In this document: positions 31,515-42,807 of the stretch, piece after piece
How positions within the stretch are numbered: position 1 is the first letter of the stretch
How the letters are laid out: each line of letters opens with the position of its first letter
From: Diphasiastrum complanatum
Lineage: Eukaryota > Streptophyta > Lycopodiopsida > Lycopodiales > Lycopodiaceae
Direction of reading: 5' to 3'
Length of the DNA stretch: 64,000 nt
Assembly (NCBI GenBank): GCA_029204225.1
Contig: CM055102.1
Location: 1,694,854 to 1,758,853 of the forward strand
Made by a program: the position numbers and the translations under genes
Notes under the pieces: generated by a model
The model's input: only the letters and a program-made list of their open reading frames with translations
Databases searched by the model: none
Told to the model about the DNA's origin: nothing

Positions 31515-32785
31515 GTTGACTGAAACAAATGGTCGTTGTCGAATCTGTGATAGACAATTAACATGCAGTAATGACACTACTTTCAAGCTTGCCAAGCTTA
31601 TACAATAGCTAGGTGATGATCATCATGACATATCCAGAGTTGACTCTTTCAAGAGTCACTAAAATGTTGTTGCAGGAAGACACTCAAAGGAAAAAAGGCC
31701 TGAAGCCATTGAAGCCAAATCAGAAGCCAGCACAACATCAAGATTAGTCGAATCAGCTGACAAAAAAGAAGTTGTTCTGTAGGAACTGTAAGGGTTCCAA
31801 CCACGAGATCCAAGACTGTCACATACTACAAGAAAAGAACAATAGCAAGAGACGGTCGAATCAAGTGGAAAATGCAACTGCATAAGCATGATAGCCCATT
31901 CAAGAATCGGATCATGATGCCTTCATGACTAGCCATCAAGAAGCATCCAACGACAGCTCATGGTTTTTGGATTCCGGAGCCACACAACATATGACCAACC
32001 ATATGTGCTATTTTGTGTCCTATGCACTTACAATACCAAAAGGTATGTTCACCTAGGCAACAATAGCACACAAGCTATTAAAGGTGAAAGTACAGTAATA
32101 TTGAGCTTTGTCAATGATCAATGTAAGCTACTTTCAAATGTCCTTCATATACCGAATCTGTCGACAAATCTGCTTTCTATTAGCAAAATTACAGTTCTAG
32201 GACATAAAATAGAGTTTGAATGTAATCAATGTAAAGTAGTCGATAGAGCAAGCAATATTTTAGCACTCAGAAAGAGGTATGGATACTTGTACAGATTACA
32301 TCGTTGATTTTTTGTCCCTAGTCAGGCTCTTAGTACTTTTATTCAGATAAATAAAAGTTTACTTTGGCATTATAGACTTCGGCCATTTAAATCATGCTTC
32401 TGTACATCAAATGTCTAAGAAATCCATTGTTCTTGATCTCGACTTTTTTGATAGGAAAGTCGTATTACCTGTCTGTCAAGATTATCTAGTCGATAAATAG
32501 GCTAGGAGACCATTTAGTTCAAGCCATCAACATACTACTAGAGGATTACTAGATGTTGTACATATAGATATCTGTGGCCCAATGCAAAATCCTTCACTGA
32601 GATATGCAAAGTATTTTAAAACTTTTATTGATGAATTTTTCAGAAGGACTATGGCTTATTTTATCAAGAAGAAATCAGAAGCTTTCAATTGCTTCAGAAT
32701 CTTCAAAGAGCATGCATAGAAAGAGACTGGTAAGACAATTAAAGCCCTGAGGTCAGATAATGGTGGAGAGCCAAGGCATTGAACA
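31515..32785 (+). pseudogene. Copia F gag end, protease, integrase, copy 2
   Basis: Gag tail (LTLSRVTKMLLQEDTQRKK), knuckle CRNCKGSNHEIQDC near 31780, protease FLDSGATQHMTN (active site kept) near 31968, then a frame change into YVHLGNNSTQAIKGESTV and NLLSISKITVLGHKIEF. Integrase follows, reading VHIDICGPMQNPSLRYAKYF and ALRSDNGGEP. It overlaps copy 1 in content, so it is a separate copy and not a continuation. It stops inside the integrase core at about 32785. Confidence 0.8.
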
Positions 32786-33900
32786 ACAGTTTATCACTTC
32801 TTATAAAATAGTGGTTTTAACAATCGATGTTAACAAACGATGTGTCGATTCTTATTTATAGTGTACAAATTTGATGTGGCATCCTAATCACACGACTTTG
32901 TTCCAATGAGAAACTCGCGCGTGGAAGGTTGCAACGTCTACATGAGGTGCGAACAATCTGAATCATCAGAAATATTCTCTTTTAGGGTTAGCCTTCTCTT
33001 TAAGGTGTATGTCGTTTCCTAACTGCCCTTCGTTTAATGGTCCTTCCTTTAGATTTATGTAGTTGTGTATCTTTCCTTCGATATATCGTTGAATAAGATT
33101 ATTGTTGATGTCTTCATTAGATATTTCTTCTTATTGGGATATTGTCTTCAGCATTTGAATAGGTCAATTGGGCTTTTGCATCACAATAATAACAATTCAT
33201 AAAAAAAAATACATGTAATAGGATATTTATACCCAAATAATCAATCTAGAATCCCCTTGATGGATATTAATAATCCATTTATGAAAGGGTGCTTCTACAC
33301 ATGGTTTTTTGACAAACTGTCAACCTCTTTTGGTTAGCTTTATTAATTCCTCCAACAGAGAGCATTACCTCTTAGGGAAACATTTTCTAGTACTAATAGG
33401 TTAAATAAGATCCATGTGCTGACTAACTTCTTTTTTATCCAAATCATACCAAAACTTACGGTAATTCTCATGGTCACATATGATATCTCATATGAAGTCA
33501 ACTAAATGAACTTCAATTTAACAAATCTATATGGAATTATTCCATAATCTATGGAAAACTACAAGTTACTACAAATCAAAGGAAAACTATTCCCTCAATT
33601 ACAGACCGTTCTTCATGCATTTCTCTAGGGTTTTATTGATGAAAACATGGGCATGCATACAGAAAAAAGAGAGGGACGAATTTTTTGCTATCTACGACTT
33701 GCATATCTAAAAGATTGAGTTCTTGCAATAAGGTCCATAACAACGTGGCCAAACTTTTTGTGTGCAATATCAGGTATCCACATAAATTGGACAACGACTT
33801 TAGTATTAACTTTTGAAAAAACTCCATTTACCAATTTAAACACATAATATTGCATTTTGCAAAGCAATGGCAAAAAAACAAAGGATAAAAGTACCGACCC
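32786..33900. other. Low-copy intergenic sequence upstream of Lhcb4
   Basis: AT-rich and without repeats shared with the window. A minus-strand reading at 33690-33873 gives FKLVNGVFSKVNTKVVVQFM and DIAHKKFGHVVMDLIA. It looks protein-like but is short and lacks a family I recognise. No RNA gene is visible. Confidence 0.4.
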
Positions 33901-34184
33901 TTATTTTTAACATTAAAAAAAATTCTTGCCTTATGCTGGACCAATAAAAGCAAGCATGTGTATCCTTTTTAATATCCAAGTTTGAGGGGGATAACTTTTG
34001 GTTCTATACCGTCCGTAGATTCGTAACCTTATCTTTGATCGGACTGTCCAGCGCGCTATAATCTCATGGTCCCCCAATCACCTTCTCTCTCGGCCTATCT
34101 CCCTTCGCTTCCTTCAATATCTCTCTCTCACTCTCTCGTTCTCCTTCCATCGTGCTCTTTGATCCAGCAATTCCATCCTCCACC
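33901..34184 (+). promoter_or_regulatory. Lhcb4 promoter and 5' UTR
   Basis: A CCAAT box lies at 33941-33945. CCTTATC (GATAAGG, an I-box, common in light-regulated LHC and RbcS promoters) is at 34027-34033, and a TATA-like TATAATC at 34057-34063. Downstream is a long pyrimidine patch of CTCTCT runs (34083-34150) typical of plant core promoters and 5' UTRs. The start codon context CCACCATGGC is strong. The transcription start is probably near 34080-34100. Function of each box is inferred from motif and position. Confidence 0.55.
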
Positions 34185-35168
34185 ATGGCAACGACCTCTC
34201 TCGCCTCCTCTTTTTGCGGCCACCGTGAACTCTGCCCCTTGGAGCTATCCAACCTTAAGGCTTTCGGTGTATCCAATGGCGGAACCGTGTTTGCTCGCTT
34301 TGCAATTGGTGGCACCAAAAAGGTGACAAAAGCATCAAAGCCATCCACAAAGTCCAAGCCAGGATCGTTTGATCGGCCCCTCTGGTTCCCTGGAGCAAAG
34401 GCTCCCGCATGGTTGGATGGATCGCTGGTGGGCGATTATGGTTTTGATCCACTGTCGCTGGGCAAGCCCCCAGAGTATCTGCAGTTCGATGTGGACTCGT
34501 TGGATCAGAATTTGGCAAAGAATCTGGCTGGTGATGTACTGGGCAGCAGAGTGGACAAACTCAAGAGTATCTCTGCTACGCCATTGCAACCATACAGTGA
34601 GGTGTTTGGGTTGCAGAGGTTCAGGGAGTGCGAGTTGATCCATGGCAGGTGGGCGATGCTTGCTACACTGGGTGCTCTGGCAGTGGAAACCTTTACAGGA
34701 GTGACATGGCAAGACGCTGGGAAGGTAAGTATATGTTTCTTTTCTTTCTTATTAGCCTTGTGGGACTGGTTGTTAAGCTTGTAAGACGAATTGGGCTGAT
34801 GAGCGCAGGTGGAGCTGGTGGAGGGGTCCTCCTATTTTGGCTTACCACTTCCATTTTCTATCACCAGTCTGGTGGTGATTGAGGTTCTTGTGATAGGCTA
34901 CATTGAGTTTCAAAGGAATGCAGAACTGGACCCAGAAAAACGTCTCTATCCTGGCGGCAAGTATTTTGATCCTCTAGGCTTGGCAGCTGATCCAGAAAAG
35001 AAAGAAATCTTGAAGCTGGCTGAGATAAAGCATGCAAGGCTTGCAATGGTTGCTGCATTGGGTTTTGCAGTACAAGCTGCTGCCACAGGGAAGGGTCCTT
35101 TGGACAATTGGGCCACACATTTGAGTGATCCTCTCCACACAACCATCATAGACACGTTCTCCAAGTGA
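34185..35168 (+). CDS. Lhcb4: Chlorophyll a/b-binding protein CP29 (Lhcb4), precursor
   Basis: Exons 34185-34724 and 34809-35168 encode 299 residues. CP29 is the minor monomeric antenna of photosystem II: it binds chlorophyll a/b and xanthophylls, links the LHCII trimers to the core and takes part in photoprotection. Residues 1 to about 37 are a Ser/Thr-rich chloroplast transit peptide. The mature start is basic, followed by [18 protein letters not shown]. Helix B has [13 protein letters not shown] (147-159), with the Glu-Arg ligand pair and His. Helix C holds [18 protein letters not shown] (204-221), and helix A has [16 protein letters not shown] (251-266). The C-terminus [20 protein letters not shown] is full length, so this is Lhcb4.1/4.2-like and not the C-truncated Lhcb4.3 (Lhcb8) type. 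The upstream in-frame ATG at 34152 is less likely because it would precede the transit peptide with 11 unrelated residues. I see no lesion. Confidence 0.96.
34725..34808 (+). other. Lhcb4 intron (84 bp)
   Basis: Starts GTAAGT and ends GCGCAG. It is phase 0 between Lys180 (WQDAGK) and Val181 (VELVEG). T-rich inside with short stop-bearing frames. It is the only intron. Confidence 0.93.
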
Positions 35169-36012
35169 AGTAAACACAACTCATCTCCCCATTCACCATC
35201 AATTATTTTTCAATGCTCTAAAGCTCCTAGTTCCATAATTAGCTTGTTTCTTCTGGAAGGCTTTGAGGTTGGCAGGTGTACACCATAGGCCTGAAAGTGC
35301 CAGCATGTGATACTACATCTACAACTTAATAAGTTTTTAAGTGATGAGAGTTGTAGCCAAATCCATCTACTTGCCATTCTGTGTTTTCGTCCGTTGCTAG
35401 CTCATGGAAGCAATTCAGGCTATGTATTTATTCATAGGATAGTGTTATGTGCTTGCGAAGATTATGTAGAAATAGAACCAAAATCACAGTGTACTTACTA
35501 TTATGTTTTCTATAATGGGCCTTGGCTGTGGCTACCTGAACTAAGACAGCTTTCCTGTATTTTATTCCTATACCTGGATCGCAGTGAGTTATTCTTCATT
35601 CATCTATGAAAATGCCTAATCTGCCAGTTTGTGTTTGTGCCAAATATATTATGTGATGGGATAAGTATCCTCAAAAGGTCTACTTAAGATAGTTTTTCCC
35701 CTACATGTAAAAAATCATCTTCAGCCATGTCCTTTCAATCAAAGTAGCCTCCAAGAGCAATCAATTAAATGCAGCTAATAAATTGAATTTAACTCATGCT
35801 TCTAGATGATCTTTGGTTGGAGGTTATATGTTTGAATGTGATGTGATATCTTTCAAGCACATGTCAGCATTTAGGTTGATTTTTCTTGGATTCATCTTGA
35901 AAGTTTATAGAGTTTGAAGGTTAAAGGTGCTCTTTGGAACTGCTTTGAGATTTGAAATATGCTTGAAACTTCCTTTGGGTAAAAAATCACTTTAGAATAT
36001 TATGACAATAGA

Positions 36013-36070
36013 ACCCACGGTTCTCAGAACCATGGGTCCTAGGATCAACCGTGGGGTGAACCATACCACG
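36013..36070. repeat. Inverted repeat hairpin CCCACGGTTCT/AGAACCATGGG
   Basis: CCCACGGTTCT at about 36013 and AGAACCATGGG at about 36025 form an 11-bp stem with one mismatch, which is a G to A at a CpG. Related arms ACCGTGG and CCACGG follow at 36048-36070. It could form a nested hairpin in DNA or RNA. Confidence 0.6.
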
Positions 36071-36106
36071 GCTCAAACTTTTTTAGATTCTTCAAGGTTG
36101 TAATTC

Positions 36107-36130
36107 TGCAGCGGATCATGATCTGCTGCA
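36107..36130. repeat. 24-bp near-perfect palindrome
   Basis: TGCAGCGGATCA followed by TGATCTGCTGCA: arms of 12 bp with a single non-Watson-Crick position (G:T). It is close to the hairpin at 36013. It may mark a foldback element or MITE remnant; no target duplication is evident. Confidence 0.6.
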
Positions 36131-36947
36131 AAATCGTTCCAAAATGCAGTGATCCGCGACTTGGATCATTTTTTTTTTTTTTGGCAAAAGACTAATGGCC
36201 AATTGTTTTTTTTTGATAGTTTAGTTAGTATTAAATGAATTCAAAAATCATCAATAAATGCATCAAAAGAATGATGTATTGATATACTGGAAAGAGGCAA
36301 AAATAACATTGCATAGAGGGTAGAGCCATATTGATCCGGTTAATTATAGATAGATATACTATTGGCACTGTGCAATGTACTCGTATTTTGTTGAGCATGT
36401 TGAGTTGACTCATGTTTTTGTCACAAGCACTAAGATGGGGGCTTATGCTTTATAATTGTTGTCGGTTTGCTGTCATAGTGTCATTCAATACAATTCCATA
36501 TGATTTCATTTCACATAATATGGAAAGAGATGATGTTTGATAAAGAATTACTTAATGGCCCAAAATTGGACCACACTCCTCTTGGAACTCCGAGCAAACT
36601 AGGTAAGTGAATTGCTCTTGAAAACACCTTTAATCTGATATCCATATTGGCACCCCAAAAAAAAATGTGTTCAAAAAAACCCTAATGGGATTTCTCGGAT
36701 CATGTTCCGGAGAACATGCAACATTGGTTGTAACTATCAATTAAAGTTTCTTAAAGATACAATTTCATGACCATTATGTGTTTGCTATAAAGAGAGACTT
36801 TTTCAATTATTTTTTCAGGTTAAAAAGATATGAGTCTTGATTGCTTGTTGCTTATAGCTATCTATTTCCAACCATGCAATCATCTAAAAATTCATTTGGA
36901 AAAGGGACTAGGTTTCATCTCCTTAGGAATAATATTCCATTTTACAC

Positions 36948-37677
36948 TGTAGCGGCCTAAGTCACCTGCCACGCGTAGATTGTTCCCAAGGGAGTGGTGC
37001 TTCCCTTGTGAAGTTAGCTTGCAAAAATTGTCCTCCTCCTACTCTAACCACACCTAATCAACCACAAGCAACAAGAAAGAGATGGTGGAGGCAACTTATA
37101 CCCGTCCCTACCTCACCTCTCTAAAGATCACAAGCAAGAGCAATGCAAATTAAATAGCAAATAGACACAAGCATCAAACACAAGGAAAAGAGAGGGTGAG
37201 AGAGTAGAGTGCAAGGATGTTTAAGTCTGATTTTGGCAGAGTCTTTTCCTCCTATTGAACATAAAGATTGGGTACAAGGAGTGTTTTTTTATTCTTGGGG
37301 AAGGCCTTGTCCTTGATCTTTGATTGGCTAATTACAATGGCAAGGATTCTAATCAAGCCATTTCAGTTAACACATAAGAAATTTAATGGTACTAAGAAAG
37401 CACAAGGAGAATTCACATGTTTTATGTGAATTTTAATTTGGGCCCTTTTAGCTTTTTATTGGCAACTTGACTTAGGGCCTCTAATGTCATTTTAGAGTTT
37501 TAAGCCCCTAGTCACTTATTCTTAGGAATTACAACTTGCTAGTTGCACTCATTGGGTTGGGCTTATACATGCAGGATGCCAATGCCCTCACACTTATTAC
37601 TCTAACTGTACATTGTATTGTGGAGGGCCCACTTGGTAAGCTCAGCCAATAGTGCGAGACCCACTAAGTGCCCAACA
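36948..37677 (-). repeat. LTR of family I (3' LTR on minus strand)
   Basis: 730 bp from TGTAGCGGCC to GCCCAACA on the plus strand. A second copy begins identically at 40585, and the other end recurs at 62340-62756. PPT-like purines (minus AGGTGGGGGAT) lie at 37678-37688, directly against the minus-strand TGTTGGGC start. The minus orientation is fixed by the primer-binding site at 40561-40578. Confidence 0.78.
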
Positions 37678-37949
37678 ATCCCCCACCTAAATAGGTGACG
37701 GTCCCATGGCACATGCCTGTGTTTGCTGTGGTAGAAGGTTGTCGACATGATTATTGCTGGTGATGAGGTGCATCAAGAACGGCGTGGATATAGATTGCTT
37801 ACATAAAACCTGAGGCTTTATTTGATGATGAGCCTATCAAGAACTCTTCAAAGAAGTGTCGGGAAAGATTGATGGTGACTAGTACTTGGACGTAACAAAT
37901 GGTGTCCCATCCATTGTCTCTAAAGTCGCTGCCCCTTGCGATAAAATGG
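37678..37949 (-). other. Family I internal remnant
   Basis: Starts with the PPT and continues as unrecognised sequence to the decayed Copia J. No coding motif in either strand. Confidence 0.4.
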
Positions 37950-40016
37950 GGGTAAATAATCCAAAACGCCTACTGTCGAAGATGATGTCGAAAGCCACAA
38001 TGTGGATCTTAGCACGACATTTGTGACCACATTAGCATCACAAAATTCTACAAATCATGAGCATTGGTTAATGGACTCAAGAGCAACAAGACACATGACT
38101 AGAAACAAGTCCTTCAAAGATTTGAAGCTGTTCGATGGTGGGGACAAAGTTGCACAAGCAAATGGAGATGAGTGCCAGATTTAGGGCATTGGCACCATAC
38201 TTATTCGATTTCCTGATGGTCAAGTCAAGGTAATCAAAATTGTCTTGTATGTTCTTGGTTTATAGAAGAATTTACTTTATGTTGGAACAATGACTGATCA
38301 TATGCTAAAGATTGAATTTAGCAATACGAGATGTCAAATAAAGGACATAAAGCAGGGCTTCAAAGTGATTGCTGATGGATTTTGTGATAAGTCATGTGGT
38401 TTATGTAAGCTAAATGCAGTGGTTACCAAGTGTCATGGTTTGGTAACTACCACAAATTCTCATAGTGATTTATGGCATAGACCATTGGGTCATCTAAACT
38501 TTAAAAGTTTGAAAACGTTACACAAATCAAAGATTGTAATAAGTATACCTATGTTGGATGATCAATAAGAGTCTATTTGCAAAGGTTGTGTACCATTGGC
38601 AACAAATGGGTGTATAAGACGAAATATAATGTTGATGGTACCCTAGTGAAGCACAAAGCGAGGCTTGTGTTCAAGGGATACACACAAAGCAAAAGTATTG
38701 ACTACGAGGAGACATTTGCTCCTGCAGCCAAGTGGAATACCCTTCATATGGTGATAGCTTTGACAACTTTATTTGAATGGAGGCTATGTCAAATGGACAT
38801 AAAGTCCTCTTTTTTTAATGGCACGCTTGAAGAAAGTTTAAATGCAGCAACCAGATGGCTTTATGGTAAGAGGCATGGAAAGCAAGGTATGTAAGTTGAA
38901 GAAAGTCATATATAAATTAAAGCAAGCACCTTGTGCTAGGTATAGTCATTTTGATGAGTATCTCCTCTCTATAGAGTTGGTACGTACTTCCTCAGATTCA
39001 AATCTCTACTATTTTGCATGTGGTTCTAACATCACATTGATCGTATTGTATGTAGACGATCTCATTGTCACAAAAAAATGATAAGAGCCTGATTAGTGCA
39101 ATCAAGAAAGATCTATCTTTCCGTTTTGATATGGCTGATCTTGGGTTGATGCAATATTGGTTGGGAGTAGAAGTGTGGCAAAGACAAGACGACATTGCAC
39201 TCACACAAGCCAAATATATATGAGAGATGTTGGGGAGATTCAAAATGTGTTTTAGCAAGCCAGTTTCCACACCTATTGAGATTGGTAAGAAGTCTCCCTT
39301 GAGGATTAAAGTAAGATGGTAGATGCAACATTGTTTCGCCAATTGGTTGGTTGTCTTATTTACTATCTTACCACTGCTCGTCTTGACATAAGTTATGTTG
39401 TTAGCCGTGTGAGTCAATTTATGGCTATGCCTAGAGAGATGCATTGGAAAGCTGCAAAAAGAATTCTTCGCTATGTGAAAGGTACAGCTGCTTATGGTTT
39501 ACTATATAAAGGGAAGCCAAGTTTTTCAATACTACAAGGCTATATTCAGATTGGGTAGGATGTATCGATGACAGGAGATCCACAACATGATATATTTTTC
39601 ATTTTGGTAATGGTGTATTTTCTTGGTCTAGTAAGAAATATGAGACAATTGCCCTATCCACAATAGAAGTTGAATATAAAGTGTTATTCTCAACCACAGA
39701 GGAGGTAATCTGGTTGAGGAGAGTGTTAGAAGACATTGGCATACCACAAGGCAAACTTACTATGATTAGATGTGATAGCCAGAGTGTTATTCAGCTAGCA
39801 TAGAATCTTGTATTTTATGCACACACAAAGCACAATATAGAAATTAAGTATTATTTCATTATAGAAAAACTGGTATCTAATGAAATCAATGTAGTGCATT
39901 GTAGGACATAAGACCAGCTAGTAGACATACTTACTAAGACTTTAACAGTTGATAAGTTTGAGTTTTTTCAGAGAAAAACTACCTGTATGTAAGATAAAGT
40001 ATGACTTAAGGGAGAG
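37950..40016 (+). pseudogene. Copia J, decayed, integrase deleted
   Basis: Protease-like WLMDSRATRHMTRN (DSG changed to DSR), then NLLYVGTMTDHMLKIEF and the integrase finger start WHRPLGHLNFKSL. The integrase core is absent: at about 38580 the sequence passes from ESICKGC directly to RT NKWVYKTKYNVDGT. RT has EETFAPAAKW, QMDIKSSFFNG (then a frameshift), YVDDLIV, and ATLFRQLVGCLIYYLTTARL. RNase H is recognisable only as fragments (NIEIKYYF near 39835) among many stops. A purine tract AAGGGAGAG ends at 40016. It is the oldest Copia in the window by lesion count and probably sits inside family I. Confidence 0.78.
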
Positions 40017-40365
40017 TGGTAGAATATGTAAGTCTGAGTTTATAATGGACATGTGTCTTTTTAGTAAGTATTTAACGGCTTTCTAGAATGCCTTTTTATT
40101 TATGTGTCTCTAAGTGGTTAGAGTGTCAGGACACATGTACCATAATGGGGACCAAACTGCCATGCAGTGGTCGTGCAGTGGTACCCCTCAAAAATTAGAT
40201 ACACCTTATGTATTGTACTCACTACTTTGTGAATGCACTTGTGAGGTAGCTTGTGAATGCACTTGTGAGGTAGCCTTCTTGGGGTTTTGGTGGGCTCTCT
40301 TTTCAAGCTTTTATGAATCTGATTGTTAGCATGCCTGATAATTGTAGTTTGACAAATTGCTTGAT
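40017..40365 (+). repeat. Probable Copia J 3' LTR
   Basis: TGGTAGAATATGTAAG follows the polypurine tract. No second copy is in the window, so the right end is a guess. It contains a 23-bp tandem duplication (CTTGTGAATGCACTTGTGAG and the next few bases) at about 40228-40275 and ATG variants of the palindrome near 40051 and 40131. Confidence 0.5.
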
Positions 40366-40578
40366 CGATCCTTAACAGATCTGATGTGTTCCACCTCTCA
40401 ATCTCTCTCCACAGATCATACAAGCAAAAACTCATGAAAAAAAAACAAATCTAATCTCTAATTCACCCTATACTACCCCCACGCATCCATTCCACCAAAC
40501 GAAAATAACAAGCACAAGATGAACACATGCAAGCTAACAAAGCAAGAAAATGCTAATCTATTCCCCGACAAGGTGCCA
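40366..40578 (-). other. Family I leader and primer-binding site
   Basis: On the minus strand TGGCACCTTGTCGGGGA begins at 40578, 6 bp after the LTR end GCCGCTACA. It matches the PBS form of Gypsy G1. The leader running left from it is A/C-rich on the plus strand, with no ORF. Confidence 0.6.
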
Positions 40579-40584
40579 AAAGAT

Positions 40585-40765
40585 TGTAGCGGCCTAAATC
40601 ACTTGTCACTCGTAGATTCATTCCCAAGGGAATAACGCTACCCTTGCAAAAACTATCTTCCTCCTACTCTACCACACCTAATTAACCACAAGCAACAAGA
40701 AAGAGATGGTGGAGACAACTTACACCCATCCCTCTCTCACCTCTCTAAAGATCACAAGAAAGAGC
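40585..40765 (-). repeat. Family I 5' LTR, truncated
   Basis: TGTAGCGGCCTAAATCAC onward, matching 36948-37135 with a deletion near 40640. Cut at 40765 by the Copia E LTR. Confidence 0.75.
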
Positions 40766-41379
40766 TGCTGAATTCACACGTGTGGGACACCCTACACATG
40801 TATTTTTGATCTCCTAAGCACAATAACATCATAAAGATCAGACTAGCATTGGTTGTCAATAGGAAAGCTGATCATTCAAGCAATATTATTGTATTACAAG
40901 CAAGATCTGTCAACAAAACATAAGACAAAGCATCATAAATGCCTCTACTCGGCTAGAGAGAGAAAATAGCAAGTACAAAACTCGTGGTGAGGGAGAGGGC
41001 ACAAAGAGCTTCTCTCCAAATTTGCATTACACACAAATTTCATCATATTCTCAATGAGAGTACATCACATATATATAGATCCATGGACTCTTCTCCTACT
41101 TTGAGTTGAATTGGAGTTGTGGATCCACCTCTCAAGCTATCTAGACTTATCCAAGCCACCTCACTATGTCTAATTGTGCCACATAGTCTTTTCATGCATT
41201 AAATGTGGCATGTAAAGTGAAAATGGCATTTCCTATGGTAGCTCGAGTTTCTACTTTTATCTACCTTGAATATTTTATTCTAAGATGGGTCTATACTAAG
41301 CCAAAAGAGCTCAATTCATATTTGGCATTTTTTAGGACCCATACTCACAACATTAGATAGATTTTTCAATATTTTGACA
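40766..41379 (-). repeat. Copia E 3' LTR
   Basis: On the minus strand it starts TGTCAAAATATTG after the purine tract (plus CTCCTCCTAAAAAT at 41380) and ends GAATTCAGCA, 614 bp. CACACGTGTG lies at 40775-40784, and a TATA-like TATATATAT near 41066-41080. No 5' LTR is present. Confidence 0.75.
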
Positions 41380-42807
41380 CTCCTCCTAAAAATGTATCTA
41401 ATGTGAATCAAGCATTGATCTCGAGACATTTTATCACTTGCAAAATCGGAATCTGAATAGCCAACAATGGTTAGATCTTCATTCTTGTATAATAAACCAT
41501 AATCTTGAGTAGAAGATACATATCTTAGAACTCTCGTGGCCATCTTCCAATGTTGGATCTTGGGATCTTGCATAAATTGACTCAATTTGTGCACACAATA
41601 GCTCAAATCGGGTCTAGTGATAGTAAGCCAAATTAAAGAGCCTATAAGACTCCTATAAAGTGTGATGTGCTCGCAGGATCTTTCACCACCTTTAATAGGA
41701 TCTTTTACATGTTGCTCCATGGGAGTATCCATGCCTTTACAACTTTGCATATTGAATTTTCTCAACATAGAAAAGACATATCTAGATTGACAAATAAAAG
41801 CATACTCTTTATGAAAATCAATCTCAAGGCCCAAAATGTAATGGATCTCTCATAAATCTTGCATTTTAAATTATTTTTCTAATGCATCTTTGGTTTCTTG
41901 AACTAGCATCAAACAACTTTCACTAAGAATAATGTCATCTACATAGATTAGGAGAATGACAATATTACTACCATCAAATTTTAAGTACATAGAAGGATCA
42001 TAGTCACTAAGCACAAATCCTAATGAAAGTAGAAAGTTGTTGAGTCTTGAACACCATGATCTAGGTGCTTGTTTTAAGCCATAAAGAATTCTAAATAGCA
42101 AACACACCTTAGATTTATCCTTGATAAATCCTTGTGGTTGTTTCATGTATATCTCCTCCTCAAGATAGCCATTCAAAAAGCATCGGAGACATCAAGTTGA
42201 AACAGTTTCCACTTAAAAAATAAGGCAAGAGAGATTATGATTCTTATTGTCACCATCTTTGCTATAGGAGCAAAGGTTTCTTCATAGTCAAGGCCATATA
42301 TTTGTGCAAAGCCTTTAGCACATATTCTTGCCTTGTACTTGTTGATGGAGCCATCATGATTGTACTGGATCTTGAACACCCACTTGCATCCAATGATATG
42401 CATGTAAGGTGGTGGATCCACTAGCTCCCATGTGTGGTTGTGATCAAGGCATCATATTCAATCTTCATGGCCTCATACCACTCCTTGGTATTGAGGGCTT
42501 CTTGAACATCTTTGGGCTCCTCATGAGAAACAAAATAAGCATAAGTGGAATCAAGATCCACTTCCAAGGGAATATGGACAAAGCATATGCATCCAAATAC
42601 TCTAAGGTGTTCAACCTTAGGTTTCTTCAAATAGAGTGCTTCATATGGTGACTTTCCTCCAAGTGCAACATGAGGGAGTCTATTGTAAAGATAGTTTTGT
42701 GAAAAATTGCCTACATTGGCAAATCTAGCCATGTAGAATATTGTACATTTTGTCAATATTGTTTGTTGGTTACTTGAATGGCCAAAGTACCACTTGTACA
42801 TACACAC
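41380..42807 (-). pseudogene. Copia E integrase end and RT, RNase H deleted
   Basis: From the right: an integrase tail (NYLYNRLPHVALGGKSPYEA), a linker that lacks most of the usual integrase C-terminus, then RT with GCKWVFKIQYNHDGS, CAKGFAQIYGLDYEETFAPI, a one-base break at LDVSDAF|NGYLEEE, YGLKQAPRSW, YVDDIILS and LTITRPDLSYCVHKLSQFMQ. RNase H is kept only as YSDSDFASDKMSRDQ, after which the sequence jumps to the polypurine tract. This copy cannot complete reverse transcription. The integrase 5' part, protease and gag are missing beyond about 42720. Confidence 0.88.

Larger units (their letters stand above)
35169..36947. other. Lhcb4 3' UTR and intergenic sequence
   Basis: The 3' UTR begins at 35169; possible polyadenylation signals are AATTAT-like and AATAAG (about 35329). 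The rest is low-copy AT-rich DNA with no supported ORF. A cluster of short inverted repeats lies at 36013-36130 and a T-run at 36168-36181. Confidence 0.5.

Noticed and set aside
33688-33873. Short minus-strand ORF upstream of Lhcb4 as a gene
   Set aside because: It is 61 codons with no recognised family, no partner exon and no repeat match, so I kept it as a comment only.
34335-34712. Antisense ORFs over Lhcb4 exon 1
   Set aside because: They are shadows of the conserved plus-strand coding sequence and have no independent support.
40585-40765. Separate new LTR family at TGTAGCGGCC
   Set aside because: It matches the start of the LTR at 36948 and is the truncated second LTR of family I.
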